A stretch of DNA of 64,000 bases from Candidatus Methanarcanum hacksteinii. Lineage in GTDB: Archaea; Thermoplasmatota; Thermoplasmata; Methanomassiliicoccales; Methanomethylophilaceae. Positions within the stretch are counted from its first letter, which is position 1. Each line of letters starts with the position of its first letter. A model generated the notes under the pieces. It did not search any database. It saw only the letters and a program-made list of their open reading frames with translations, and was not told the origin of the DNA. Both the position numbers and the translations under genes were made by a program. The stretch is from NCBI GenBank assembly GCA_006954405.1, contig LVVQ01000001.1:496001-560000 (forward strand), given 5' to 3'. This document shows, in pieces, positions 1 to 7,979 of this stretch.

Positions 1-591
1 GGCTACACGTTCGGACATGCTGGCCTCGGTGCGTGTCAGTGCCAATGCCTCATCCATCTGGATGCCTGTCTTCTCCAAGATATATGCAAAATCCTTCAAT
101 AGGACATAATCGCCATATTGGAAGTGTCCTGAATCTGTGAGCATACCTCCAAGGAGCATCAATCCTACATCACGTGTAAGTTCGATACCGTTCTCGCGTA
201 TGATATCGAGTATGATCTGAGCGCATGCACATTTGTCAGGGTCGCAATAGAAATCATCACACTTCCATTTCCCTGAAGGCAGGTGATGATCGATCACAAG
301 ACAGTTCGCAGGTATGCTGAAGCCCTCCATTCCGAACTGTTCAGGGGACGATGTATCGACGACAACAACAAGATCATAATCATTAAGGTCGCACTTCTCG
401 ATGACATCGAATCCTATCTTCTCCTGTACGAATCTAGATACGCGATCGATGCCGCAAGGTGCGTAGATGTCACATGTCGGAAAACATCTTGAGATCGCAT
501 AGGCAGACGATATGGCGTCCATGTCGGCATTGCCGTGGACCATTACGACCTTCTTCCCGCCCTTCAGTTTATTCGCGATCTCTTCGTACAT
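1..591 (-). CDS. DHH-family phosphoesterase, partial (C-terminus off the left edge)
   Basis: An open frame of 197 codons runs from an ATG at 591 to base 1 with no stop, so only the N-terminal part is present. Early in the protein is a VHGNADMDAISSAYAIS stretch, the GNxDxDA metal-site motif of the DHH superfamily, and about 110 residues in is VIDHH, the DHH signature that names the family. Relatives are RecJ-like nucleases, NrnA-type nanoRNases and cyclic-dinucleotide phosphodiesterases; the missing half is needed to choose among them. The start is supported by a TATA box about 26 bases upstream, which would put transcription start at the ATG (leaderless message). Confidence 0.8.
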   Translation of the reverse strand, partial: MYEEIANKLKGGKKVVMVHGNADMDAISSAYAISRCFPTCDIYAPCGIDRVSRFVQEKIGFDVIEKCDLNDYDLVVVVDTSSPEQFGMEGFSIPANCLVIDHHLPSGKWKCDDFYCDPDKCACAQIILDIIRENGIELTRDVGLMLLGGMLTDSGHFQYGDYVLLKDFAYILEKTGIQMDEALALTRTEASMSERVA

Positions 592-610
592 CAGTCGAGG
601 AGATTGAATC

Positions 611-622
611 TAGATATAAAAT
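611..622 (-). promoter_or_regulatory. TATA box for the DHH phosphoesterase gene
   Basis: Read on the minus strand this is ATTTTATATCTA, an A/T-rich archaeal TATA element. Its centre lies about 26 bases before the ATG at 591, the usual TATA to start-site distance, so the transcript is probably leaderless. Confidence 0.5.
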
Positions 623-750
623 AACCAGCTTTTTTGTAGTCTGAAGATGTGAGGATTTGAGAACATCATCATTCTATGTCCTCTTTTAAAACCAAGGTAT
701 CATGCTGTGGGTAGGGCCCGATGATCGATCCATCGGACCCATTTCCCTGA

Positions 751-2334
751 TCAGCGCCTCATCGCAAGCACTGCGATAAGTAAGAAGACAGCGGCACCGC
801 CGACCACTACGTAGAGGTTCTTGACGTCATCGATCATCTCTTCGTCCATGAATTCCTTGGTCTTATCAAGGAACTTGTCGAATGTCTCTTTGATAGTGTC
901 GAGCGTACCCTCCTTTATGGGTGCGTCAGACCACTGTGCATAGAGTGTGAGGTTCTGACTGATCGTGATCGTCTCTCCACCCTTGTATGCCGTCCCGCTT
1001 CCATTCTTCGCTGTATTCCAACCATTGAATGAGAAGCCTTCTTTAGTTGGTTTTGCGGATGAGATCTTGGTCACGCCCGTAGCATCAGTCGAGATGCTAC
1101 CGGGTCCGCCCTGACCACCGTTGTTGTCATACGTCACAACGTACGTGACAACAGTGCCTGCATCCGCGATCCATTTCGCATGGAGTGTAACGTCTCCGGT
1201 AATCGGAGTGTTGTTCCACTTCTCGGTCAACCTGCTATCGAGATACCATCCGCCGAAGGTGTAACCGTTCCTCACTGTTGTTGGGATCGTTGGTGTCGAA
1301 CCTACTTTCACAGTCATCGGGCTGATCGCTGTTCCGCCATATGTTGAGAAGTTGATGGTAGCATCATCTCCACCGTATTTGTTGGGGGCAAGAGGTAATG
1401 GAAGTGAGAATCCGTATCTGGTCGTTGTACTCGTGTTGTGCGACACAGCGGTCGTGAGTCTGTTGTCATCCTTGGTATTCTGACCGACAAGGAGGTATGT
1501 GTGACGCAGATTGTTACCACTGCCTCCGACGGGATCATCCCATGTGACATCCACAGTGTACCATGAATTACCAACATAGACGAGGTTCCACATGTGTCCC
1601 TCTGCTCCATTGCCATTATTCGCAAGGCCTACGACTATCACACAAGGGATGTCATAGTAATCACATGCCATCTTTAACGATTTCGCATATCCTTCACAAA
1701 CTACTCTGTGGTCTCCGACCAAGGCTTTGTACGGGCTACGGATGGAATTATTTGTAACTCCTGAGGATTTCTCAGCATTCAATTCGGTCGTAGCATATGT
1801 CAATAGATTGACCAAATAATCGTGGATCTTTGTTATCTTTTCATCAGGGGTCCCTGTTGTGGCGCCTATCGATTTGATGACATTATTGATGGCAGCGTTC
1901 TTTGCGGCTGTATTCTCATCATCGATCACAAACGTGATCTCTACATTCTTCACCATTTTTCCAGATGAAGTACTCTTGTAGGTGGCCGATGAACAATACA
2001 TGTCAGGCCTTTCCAGATGTAAGCAGTTGATCAATTTGCCGAAACTGTTTTTCAATTTTGCAGAGTTACCACCAACACAATCATCGTAGAGTCCGTTGAT
2101 CTTGCTTTCCGGTATGGTGACAACGACTTCTTTACTACCGTTGTTGGTCTCCAACAGTTTATCATAAGCATATTTCATAGGAGCATCCAGTTGGTTATAG
2201 TACCACCTGGATGATTCCTCTACACTCATTGCTTCAGTGTCATCATCGTAGATCGATACTGTGAAAGGTATCGATGCGAGAAGCATGACGGCCACTAGCA
2301 AGAATGCGTACGTTTTGCCATGTGCGGATTTCAT
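751..2334 (-). CDS. secreted transglutaminase-like protein with two InlB-type repeats and a C-terminal membrane anchor
   Basis: The 527-residue protein begins with a signal peptide (residues 1 to about 35). A transglutaminase-like core at about 160-285 shows the expected Cys-His-Asp triad: Cys213 in VVCEGYA, His247 in GHMWN and Asp262 in VDVTWDDP. Two Listeria/Bacteroides InlB B-repeat modules follow (about 325-390 and 398-470), each ending in a (L/Y)(H/Y)A(K/Q)W motif. A transmembrane helix at 506-524 is followed by MRR. The layout suggests a surface-anchored enzyme or adhesin facing outward. Proteins of this type are common in gut-associated archaea; the substrate (cross-linking or proteolysis) cannot be told. 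The gene stands alone, with an AT-rich element 23 bases before the ATG. Confidence 0.85.
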   Translation of the reverse strand: MKSAHGKTYAFLLVAVMLLASIPFTVSIYDDDTEAMSVEESSRWYYNQLDAPMKYAYDKLLETNNGSKEVVVTIPESKINGLYDDCVGGNSAKLKNSFGKLINCLHLERPDMYCSSATYKSTSSGKMVKNVEITFVIDDENTAAKNAAINNVIKSIGATTGTPDEKITKIHDYLVNLLTYATTELNAEKSSGVTNNSIRSPYKALVGDHRVVCEGYAKSLKMACDYYDIPCVIVVGLANNGNGAEGHMWNLVYVGNSWYTVDVTWDDPVGGSGNNLRHTYLLVGQNTKDDNRLTTAVSHNTSTTTRYGFSLPLPLAPNKYGGDDATINFSTYGGTAISPMTVKVGSTPTIPTTVRNGYTFGGWYLDSRLTEKWNNTPITGDVTLHAKWIADAGTVVTYVVTYDNNGGQGGPGSISTDATGVTKISSAKPTKEGFSFNGWNTAKNGSGTAYKGGETITISQNLTLYAQWSDAPIKEGTLDTIKETFDKFLDKTKEFMDEEMIDDVKNLYVVVGGAAVFLLIAVLAMRR

Positions 2335-2394
2335 AACCTCATTATGAAGTGATTATTAATCCATTTATCGACATGGACCAAGGAAAAAACTTCC

Positions 2395-2420
2395 ATTTTA
2401 TGACTTAAAGTTCATAAAAT
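2395..2420. repeat. 9-bp inverted repeat in the pfdB / transglutaminase intergenic region
   Basis: ATTTTATGA and its exact complement TCATAAAAT are separated by 8 bases. The site lies 61-86 bases upstream of the transglutaminase gene and 40 bases past the end of the prefoldin gene. It could be an operator for the former or part of the end of the latter's transcript, where a T-rich run on the minus strand follows pfdB. Confidence 0.4.
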
Positions 2421-2460
2421 CGATTGAAAATCATAAAAAAGGGTTGGAATGGAAAGGGTT

Positions 2461-2808
2461 TCATTCGGATTTCTGGCCCATCGCTTTGTTGAGGGATTCC
2501 TGCATACTCTCGTATTTCTCACGAAGAGCAACTTCCTGGCGTTCCATGGATTTCACACGGACCTCCATGGTCTCCTTACCCTCTTCAAGCTCAGCTTTTA
2601 CCGAATCTTTGTTGTCGACCTTGATCATGAGCGATCCTACGTTCTTGTAGACATCGCCTGTTGCCTTGTCAAGTTCGCTGATGGTCCTCTCGATCTCTTT
2701 GATCTGTGCGTCCATCTGAAGTTTCTGCGAGGATACGGCCTGAAGCTGTTGCTGGAGCTGTTGGAACTGAGCAATCTGATTCTGCAATTGGGGACTGATG
2801 CTGTTCAT
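2461..2808 (-). CDS. pfdB: prefoldin subunit beta
   Basis: This 115-residue protein is almost entirely helical: a Gln-rich N-terminal coiled coil (QLQNQIAQFQQLQQQLQAV), a central turn region near VYKNVGSLMIKV, and a second coiled coil ending in a short polar tail. Length and layout fit the prefoldin beta subunit, which with alpha forms the hexamer that holds unfolded proteins for the thermosome. It is the last gene of the cluster and starts directly after pcc1 ends (stop at 2809, start at 2808). Position next to Pcc1, RpoP and L37Ae is conserved across many archaea. Confidence 0.9.
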   Translation of the reverse strand: MNSISPQLQNQIAQFQQLQQQLQAVSSQKLQMDAQIKEIERTISELDKATGDVYKNVGSLMIKVDNKDSVKAELEEGKETMEVRVKSMERQEVALREKYESMQESLNKAMGQKSE

Positions 2809-3045
2809 TCAATTCACCTTTGCTATTCTGCTGATATCTTCGGTTATGCGTATACATCCAAGGTATGAATTGAGTGCAGCTCTCATCGCCGTAGTGTCAT
2901 TCGCTTCTATCCTGATCACAGCTTCATTGTCTGAACCTGAGATCTCGACATGCGTACGGGGCAACTCGCGCCCTGCTTCTGGTCTCAAAGAAGAGATGAT
3001 AGTCTCCGCATCAGCGGAAACTATCCTCAATTCTGCACTCAACAT
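2809..3045 (-). CDS. pcc1: KEOPS complex subunit Pcc1
   Basis: The 78-residue protein has the Pcc1 pattern: a leading beta strand (MLSAELRIVSADAETIISSLRPE), a strand region (VEISGSDNEAVIRIEANDTTAMRAALNSYLGCI) and a final helix. Pcc1 is the dimerising subunit of KEOPS, which transfers threonylcarbamoyl to A37 of ANN-decoding tRNAs. The enzyme making the activated intermediate, Sua5, is also in this window (38631-39269). It lies 8 bases after rpoP. Small Pcc1 proteins are weakly conserved in sequence, so the call leans partly on position. Confidence 0.8.
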   Translation of the reverse strand: MLSAELRIVSADAETIISSLRPEAGRELPRTHVEISGSDNEAVIRIEANDTTAMRAALNSYLGCIRITEDISRIAKVN

Positions 3046-3053
3046 GATCGTAC

Positions 3054-3185
3054 TCAGTCCGACTTCAGGACTTTCTTGACGTTAGGCCTCTCCTTGAAGA
3101 AGATCTTGGATCCGCACTTCTCACACTGGAGTCCCAACGCATTGACATTCCTGATAGGTTCGTTGCATTTAGCACATCTGTACAA
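3054..3185 (-). CDS. rpoP: DNA-directed RNA polymerase subunit P (RpoP/Rpb12)
   Basis: This 43-residue gene starts at a TTG preceded by GAGGTGAT, an excellent match to the 16S tail, with 6 bases of spacing. The protein opens YRCAKC and continues to LQCEKCGSKIFFKERP, giving the two CxxC knuckles of the single zinc ribbon and the FKERP motif typical of RpoP. It is the archaeal counterpart of eukaryotic Rpb12 and helps hold the RpoD/RpoL assembly platform of RNA polymerase. It sits between L37Ae and pcc1, as in many euryarchaea. Confidence 0.9.
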   Translation of the reverse strand: MYRCAKCNEPIRNVNALGLQCEKCGSKIFFKERPNVKKVLKSD

Positions 3186-3206
3186 TCAAATCACCTCTGG
3201 ATCGAA

Positions 3207-3449
3207 TCACTCGCCGATTGTTGCCTTCTTAAGGTCAGGTGAGTATGCGCCAGCTGCGTATTTTGCACCGCAGTGTTTGCATGCCCAGATGCCTGAGCTC
3301 ACTCTCTTGACTGAGGTGTGGTGGCACACGGGGCATTCATGACTCTTCTTCTGGTTGGCTTCGATTGTCCTCACTCTGTTACGAACGACGACACCGTACC
3401 TTGCACCAAACCTTCCGGCTGTACCGGCTTTCTCTGTTCTCTTTGACAT
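3207..3449 (-). CDS. rpl37ae: large-subunit ribosomal protein L37Ae (eL43)
   Basis: The 80-residue basic protein begins MSKRTEKAGTAGRFGARYG, the L37Ae signature, and carries a zinc finger with the pairs CPVC and CKHC. It binds 23S rRNA on the large subunit. A GTG nine bases upstream is in frame, but GGGTGAT sits just before the ATG at 3449, so that ATG is the better start. The ribosome-binding site overlaps the stop codon of rrp42, indicating translational coupling within the exosome operon. Confidence 0.93.
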   Translation of the reverse strand: MSKRTEKAGTAGRFGARYGVVVRNRVRTIEANQKKSHECPVCHHTSVKRVSSGIWACKHCGAKYAAGAYSPDLKKATIGE

Positions 3450-3454
3450 CTTTA

Positions 3455-4228
3455 TCACCCAATGATCTTTCTGATCTCTTTGCCCTTTGCGACGGCCGCA
3501 TCAAGGCACTGGCTGAGCTCATCGAGTGTGATTGAGCCCTTTCCGCCCTTCTGCATCGCCCTGAAGTTGCCTTTGTCATCGGTCGTGATCGTCAGGCGAG
3601 CAGTTGAGATGTGTTCTTCGTCGAAATTCGGGTCTAATATTAAAGTGTTATCTATCTTACTTGCTGTGATCGAGATAGGCGTACATGTGATCGGGAGTGG
3701 TTGGTTCTCACCGAGCTCATATTGCTCATAGGGGATCACGGCAGTCTTCAATGCGAGCACTGCTGCGAGGTTGGCGGCATCGAAGAGATTTCCATCATAG
3801 TCGAGAGCGTACATGTCGATGAAGCACATCCATACCTTCACACCCTCTTCCACACAGAGTTTCTCTACATCCACCATCTTCGATTCGCGTATTCCACGGT
3901 CAACGACACGTGCGAGCTCGATCGCATCCTCTCCTGGCGGACCGCTCTCGAATGATGGGTGCGCCATCGGCAGGAATTCCATTCCTGTGGTGAGGACTCC
4001 TTCCCTCGGGGTGTCCGGGAATGGCGTACCAGGTATGATCTTCACACCCGCGATGACCTCTGTCTTTCCGAGTTTGACCCTCGCGGATCCGTCTGCGGAT
4101 TCAATGCAGTTGGTGACGTACGAGATGTCCCTGTAGTCTGTGAATCCGCGTCCGTCCTCTCTCTTTCCATCTTTCAGGAGCTTCACGATGTGGTCGCGTT
4201 TGATCTCTGATATGACGATATCACTCAT
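3455..4228 (-). CDS. rrp42: exosome complex subunit Rrp42
   Basis: This 257-residue protein has the RNase PH fold: KREDGRGFTDYRDI near the start, ARVKLGKTEVIAGVK in the first beta sheet and VWMCFIDMYALDYDGNLFDAA. Rrp42 is the structurally needed but catalytically inactive partner of Rrp41 in the hexameric ring of the archaeal exosome, which degrades and tails RNA 3' to 5'. It overlaps rrp41 by 8 bases, matching the fixed order rrp4-rrp41-rrp42 seen in archaea. Confidence 0.95.
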   Translation of the reverse strand: MSDIVISEIKRDHIVKLLKDGKREDGRGFTDYRDISYVTNCIESADGSARVKLGKTEVIAGVKIIPGTPFPDTPREGVLTTGMEFLPMAHPSFESGPPGEDAIELARVVDRGIRESKMVDVEKLCVEEGVKVWMCFIDMYALDYDGNLFDAANLAAVLALKTAVIPYEQYELGENQPLPITCTPISITASKIDNTLILDPNFDEEHISTARLTITTDDKGNFRAMQKGGKGSITLDELSQCLDAAVAKGKEIRKIIG

Positions 4229-4967
4229 CTTCCTCGACCTCCTCTTTCTTTGTGCTGTACCTTCTCTTCAAGGCATCCTTCTGGATGTCGTAGAGTTCAT
4301 GACATGCGCCCACTGCCATGGAGATCGCTTTGTCGAACTCTTTCCTTGTCATGTTACCATCCATCTGGAGGAGAACGATCTCATCCGTTGACGGTACGAT
4401 GGCGATCGGGACATCGGCCTCTCCGTAGTTGTCCTCTTCTTTGTTGAGATCGAGGAGGACCTTTCCATCTGCCTTACCTGCAGCACATGCGGGAACGATA
4501 TCCCTCATGGGTATTCCTGCATCAGCCAATGCGACAGAGGCTGCTGTGAGTCCTGCACATCTTGTACCTGCGTTAGCCTGAAGGATCTCGATGTAGACAT
4601 CGATGGATGCACGGGGGTAGAGTTCTGTCAGAACGACATTCTCCAATGCCTCTGCCGTGATCTTCGAGATCTCGATGGATCTTCTGTCCGGCCCAGGCCT
4701 CTTACGGTCACTGACCGAGAATGCCTGCATATTGTATTTGCACTGTATGATCGCCTTGTTGGGGTTCTGAAGGTGCCTGGGGTGGCATTCCCTGGGGCCG
4801 TAAACGGCTGCAAGGACCTTGTTCTTCCCTATCTCTACGTAGGCTGAACCGTCCGCATTGTTGAGAACTCCAGCCTCTACTTTGAATTGTCTGTGTTGAT
4901 CGGCGGTCCTGCCGTCAATCCTGATTCCTTTCTTGTCAACTAAAACCATGTCGGTGTGTCCGCTCAT
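4221..4967 (-). CDS. rrp41: exosome complex catalytic subunit Rrp41
   Basis: The 248-residue protein is an RNase PH-type phosphorolytic exoribonuclease. Visible hallmarks are GIRIDGRTADQHRQFKVEAGVL, the arginine-rich SDRKRPGPDRRSIEIS segment for RNA and phosphate binding, and DVYIEILQANAGTRCAGLTAASVALADAGI with the active-site acidic region after it. An ATG 6 bases upstream sits only one base from GGAGG, so the ATG at 4967, with 7-base spacing, is the likely start. The C-terminus ends in an acidic tail (KKEEVEEDE). It forms the active sites of the exosome together with Rrp42. Confidence 0.95.
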   Translation of the reverse strand: MSGHTDMVLVDKKGIRIDGRTADQHRQFKVEAGVLNNADGSAYVEIGKNKVLAAVYGPRECHPRHLQNPNKAIIQCKYNMQAFSVSDRKRPGPDRRSIEISKITAEALENVVLTELYPRASIDVYIEILQANAGTRCAGLTAASVALADAGIPMRDIVPACAAGKADGKVLLDLNKEEDNYGEADVPIAIVPSTDEIVLLQMDGNMTRKEFDKAISMAVGACHELYDIQKDALKRRYSTKKEEVEEDE

Positions 4968-4969
4968 AA

Positions 4970-5665
4970 TCATTCCTCCCCTGCACCAGGTAGTCTCTCC
5001 TCGATGAGGGCCTTCACTTTCTCAGTGAGATTTCCTTTCTGCGAGTTCTCTTCGATATATCTTATAGCATCGGCAGCGACCTCTGCGTTCTCATCGTCGC
5101 CGTCGATCCATATCCTGCCGTTCTGTCCTATGAATATGCGGCAGTCGGTCATGTTCTTGAGCATTTGGATCATTGATCCGCTCTTTCCGATGATCCTTGA
5201 GACCTTACAGTAAGGTACGTCCACGATCATTCCGCCATCGAGTTTTCTAAGGCCGGAGTCATTCATGGTGACCTGTATCTTCTTACTTTCATCGACCATC
5301 AATATCTTGAGGAGAACAGCGTCTCCGACGTTCAGATATTTGGATGTGTCTCCGAATTCCACTTTCCACGGCACTTCATTGACATGAAGGGGCGCCGGAT
5401 ATGGTGCACTGATGTCCACCATCCAGTTGGATGCTGCGATGTCGTTGATGATTCCGATCACCGTGTCGCCTGTCGATGGCATGTACACGCCACCGATGGG
5501 CATGACGCTGATCCCGTTCTGTGAGTAATTCTTCACGCCGAGGATCGCAGCATACAATTTGCCGTCTCTCTCGTATGTGTTGTCGCCACCCTTTTCGCCT
5601 CTTGTGCTGAGGACGTCACCGGGCACCACGATCTCACGAGATGGTCTGGCATTCCTTTTTTCCAT
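4970..5665 (-). CDS. rrp4: exosome RNA-binding cap subunit Rrp4
   Basis: The 231-residue protein shows the three Rrp4 parts: an N-terminal domain (VVPGDVLSTRGEKGGDNTY), a central S1 domain (DTVIGIINDIAASNWMVDI) and a C-terminal KH domain with VSRIIGKSGSMIQML, where the GxxG loop reads GKSG. Rrp4 forms the trimeric cap that feeds RNA into the Rrp41/Rrp42 ring. The start is preceded by AAGTGAT. It overlaps rrp41 by a few bases and follows sdo1. Confidence 0.95.
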   Translation of the reverse strand: MEKRNARPSREIVVPGDVLSTRGEKGGDNTYERDGKLYAAILGVKNYSQNGISVMPIGGVYMPSTGDTVIGIINDIAASNWMVDISAPYPAPLHVNEVPWKVEFGDTSKYLNVGDAVLLKILMVDESKKIQVTMNDSGLRKLDGGMIVDVPYCKVSRIIGKSGSMIQMLKNMTDCRIFIGQNGRIWIDGDDENAEVAADAIRYIEENSQKGNLTEKVKALIEERLPGAGEE

Positions 5666-5692
5666 TTTATCACTTCTCGAATGTAATTTCGC

Positions 5693-6388
5693 TCACTGTA
5701 TCAATCTGACCTCAGAATGGCCCTTGGTCTTGTTGTTGAGCTTTGTTGTAAGTTCTGTAATGAGTCCTGCAGGGATCTCCATGACGCCGATCCATGATCC
5801 GTCATTGGTCCATTCCTCCCTTTCCACGACCCCATAACCTGCAAGGTCACCGTAGCATTTCGCATAATCGTCCCCTTTGATCCTTATGGCCACCCTGCTC
5901 TTCTCGAACTTGATAGGTATCAATGGCCTCAGGAGATGCATGGCCTCTTCGACCTGTTTCTCCACGGATTTGAATGGATCGACGTGGAATTTACACTCCT
6001 CCAATGCCAATTCTATCCTTGTAGGCGGGTGGGGTAGTTTCGTCTGAGGGTTGATCGCATTGGCGGAGATGTATGCGACGATCTTCTTCCTCTTGATCTC
6101 GAGCATCTCCTTCCTTTGCTCAGCGGTTATCTGCACCTCTCCCTTGGAGATGATCTTGGATGCGATCTCGCAGATATCGCTGGTGCCGAATGCTTCTTTG
6201 ACCTTCTCTTCTGCAGGTCTCGTACCTTTTCTGGCGTTGTTGAAGACGTCCTCTACAGCCATGTAGTCGACGAGGTCCACTTCCTTGCCCTGCTTTATGA
6301 AATTCATCACAGCAGGGTCCAAAAGGATCTCGAACGTTTCGCCATGAGTCTCAAGGCGGGCAACGATCGCGTCTTCAAGATTCACCAT
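5693..6388 (-). CDS. sdo1: ribosome maturation protein SBDS/Sdo1
   Basis: The 231-residue protein opens MVNLEDAIVARLETHGETFEILLDP, the SBDS N-terminal (FYSH) domain, and continues with KRKKIVAYISANAINPQTKLPHPPTRIELALEE, the most conserved SBDS segment. The final domain is ferredoxin-like. SBDS releases the anti-association factor IF6 from new large subunits. An in-frame GTG lies 15 bases earlier, but AGGTG is placed 6 bases before the ATG at 6388. It starts just after the psmA stop at 6400, so the two are probably translated from one message. Confidence 0.95.
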   Translation of the reverse strand: MVNLEDAIVARLETHGETFEILLDPAVMNFIKQGKEVDLVDYMAVEDVFNNARKGTRPAEEKVKEAFGTSDICEIASKIISKGEVQITAEQRKEMLEIKRKKIVAYISANAINPQTKLPHPPTRIELALEECKFHVDPFKSVEKQVEEAMHLLRPLIPIKFEKSRVAIRIKGDDYAKCYGDLAGYGVVEREEWTNDGSWIGVMEIPAGLITELTTKLNNKTKGHSEVRLIQ

Positions 6389-6399
6389 GGCAACACCTT

Positions 6400-7110
6400 T
6401 CACTCTTTGCCGATGAATGCAGAGATCTCATCATCGGTGAATCTTCTGAAGGGTTTGTTGACCGTGACGATACCTGCTTCCATGGTCTGAGGTGTGGGCT
6501 TATCGTCCGTAGCGGCAGCGAGTGCCTTGAGTCCGAGGGCCATTGCCTCATCCAGGGTCATGTCGTCCTTGTATTCCTTCTCGAAGACGTCGAGTACGAC
6601 CGGGCGACCCGAACCGATGCATCCTGCCTTGTATGCTACGAGTGCTCCTGACGGATCGGTCTCAAAGAGGTGTATCCCGAGATCATCGGCACCTGCTACG
6701 AGAAGTGCAGTACCGAACGGGCGTCCTCCGCCGTATTGTGTGAAATACTGTTTGTAGTCGCAGACCTTCTTCACGAGTCCTTCAACAGTGATGTTCTCGT
6801 TGTATGTGAGTTTGTGGTTCTGAGCATTCTTCCTGGCTTCATCGACGAGTACCCTTGCATCGGCGACAAGGCCTGATGTTGCACAGCCGATGAATTCGTC
6901 GATGTTGTAGATCTTCTCGATAGACTCCGGTTCAACGAGTCTGCTGGAGACATGCTTGTCCACTAACAGGATCACACCATCCTTGAATTTCAGACCGATG
7001 GTGGTCGTACCTTTCTTGACCGCTTCACGTGCGTACTCGACCTGGAAAAGCCTTCCGTCGGGTGAGAACACAGTGATACCTCTGTCATAGGCCATTTGTC
7101 CTGGTTGCAT
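6400..7110 (-). CDS. psmA: 20S proteasome alpha subunit
   Basis: The 236-residue protein begins MQPGQMAYDRGITVFSPDG and RLFQVEYAREAVKKGTTTIG, the alpha-subunit gate and N-terminal helix signature. LLVDKHVSSRLVEPESIEKI carries the lysine of the pocket that docks the C-terminal HbYX tails of ATPase activators. Alpha rings form the gate of the 20S particle; the catalytic beta subunit is not in this window. It is the first gene of the exosome/proteasome operon, with a TATA box upstream. Confidence 0.96.
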   Translation of the reverse strand: MQPGQMAYDRGITVFSPDGRLFQVEYAREAVKKGTTTIGLKFKDGVILLVDKHVSSRLVEPESIEKIYNIDEFIGCATSGLVADARVLVDEARKNAQNHKLTYNENITVEGLVKKVCDYKQYFTQYGGGRPFGTALLVAGADDLGIHLFETDPSGALVAYKAGCIGSGRPVVLDVFEKEYKDDMTLDEAMALGLKALAAATDDKPTPQTMEAGIVTVNKPFRRFTDDEISAFIGKE

Positions 7111-7148
7111 TGTTTTAGCTCCTTACAATGGACGGTATCGCGACGTTG

Positions 7149-7158
7149 TATAAAGTCA
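7149..7158 (-). promoter_or_regulatory. TATA box of the psmA-sdo1-exosome operon
   Basis: On the minus strand this reads CTTTATACAA. Start of transcription about 25 bases on would leave a leader of roughly 15-20 bases before psmA. No other good promoter is visible until pfdB, so psmA, sdo1, rrp4, rrp41, rrp42, L37Ae, rpoP, pcc1 and pfdB may be one nine-gene transcript. Confidence 0.5.
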
Positions 7159-7168
7159 TTCGTGTACC

Positions 7169-7471
7169 TTATTTACGCGCGGGTACTTTGGTACGTTTGA
7201 GCACCTCATACTTGTCCCGGAGCGTCCTGAGGGTTCCAGAGGTCTTGATAGGCACTGCGGACTCATCAGCTAGCCTGAGGGTGTCGATATCATTGCACAC
7301 GTCATCGGGTGTCGACCTTATCACAGCCCACCCTTCGGCACACTGAACGACATATGGCGCATCATCTCCTTTGAGTGCACGCAACTTCGAGATGAGTGCC
7401 TCTCTTGTCAGTTCCGCATCCACTTTGAATGCGACATATCTCCTGCGACCTCTGACGGATTTCACGACCAT
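7169..7471 (-). CDS. rnp2: RNase P protein component 2 (Pop5 homologue)
   Basis: The 100-residue basic protein opens with VVKSVRGRRRYVAFKVD, which resembles the conserved start of archaeal Pop5, followed by alternating helices and strands compatible with its alpha/beta fold. Pop5 pairs with Rpp30 to support the catalytic domain of RNase P RNA in tRNA 5' processing. RNase P proteins usually sit beside psmA and the exosome genes in archaea, which supports the call. The partner Rpp21 (component 4) is at 62481-62801. It is somewhat shorter than typical family members. Confidence 0.75.
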   Translation of the reverse strand: MVVKSVRGRRRYVAFKVDAELTREALISKLRALKGDDAPYVVQCAEGWAVIRSTPDDVCNDIDTLRLADESAVPIKTSGTLRTLRDKYEVLKRTKVPARK

Positions 7472-7484
7472 TGCCCATCACAAA

Positions 7485-7979
7485 TCATTCGTCGTATCTA
7501 TATGTTGCACCGCATTTCGAGCATTTATCGTTGCTGAAGTGCATCTCATGGCCACAGATGCACCTGAACGTACCATCCTTCCACGGGGTCACGGTGTTGC
7601 ATGATGGGCATATATTCCCATCCAATTGTTCGTGACATGCGTAACATTCGCCTTTCCTGCTATCGCGTTCCGTCATGCTGTTCGATGCAGCTTTACAATA
7701 CGGGCATTCTCCCGTTCCGTCGATGCAATCGTTGTGAAAGACCTTCCCGCAACTGCACTCTTTCACGGTGTCCTCTTCCACCTTTCCGAAGCAGATATCG
7801 CACTTGGCATCCACCGTGTCCATGTCCAAAAAATGAGTAGGTTTTCTCATCGATTGGCCTTCGACATCCTTTCTCGTACGGTTTTTTCTCAGGATCAGGA
7901 ATGAGGTGAGGAACAATGCAACGAATATCGCACATAGCACATAGTATGTCTGTGCCAGTACGTTCAAGGAGATGTTCAT
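7485..7979 (-). CDS. membrane-anchored RING-like zinc-binding protein
   Basis: The 164-residue protein has one transmembrane helix at 10-31, a basic stop-transfer segment (RKNRTRK), then a RING/treble-clef finger: Cys60-x2-Cys63, Cys75-x-Cys77, His82, Cys85, Cys92-x2-Cys95, with the typical CGKVFHNDCI core. After a short linker come two more knuckle pairs: Cys112/Cys115 with Cys124/Cys127, and Cys140/Cys142 with Cys153/Cys156. The spacing is that of RING-type E3 ligase domains, unusual in an archaeon. It lies 13 bases upstream of rnp2 and shares orientation with the proteasome/exosome operon. No ubiquitin-like gene is in the window. Function is inferred from fold only. Confidence 0.7.
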   Translation of the reverse strand: MNISLNVLAQTYYVLCAIFVALFLTSFLILRKNRTRKDVEGQSMRKPTHFLDMDTVDAKCDICFGKVEEDTVKECSCGKVFHNDCIDGTGECPYCKAASNSMTERDSRKGECYACHEQLDGNICPSCNTVTPWKDGTFRCICGHEMHFSNDKCSKCGATYRYDE

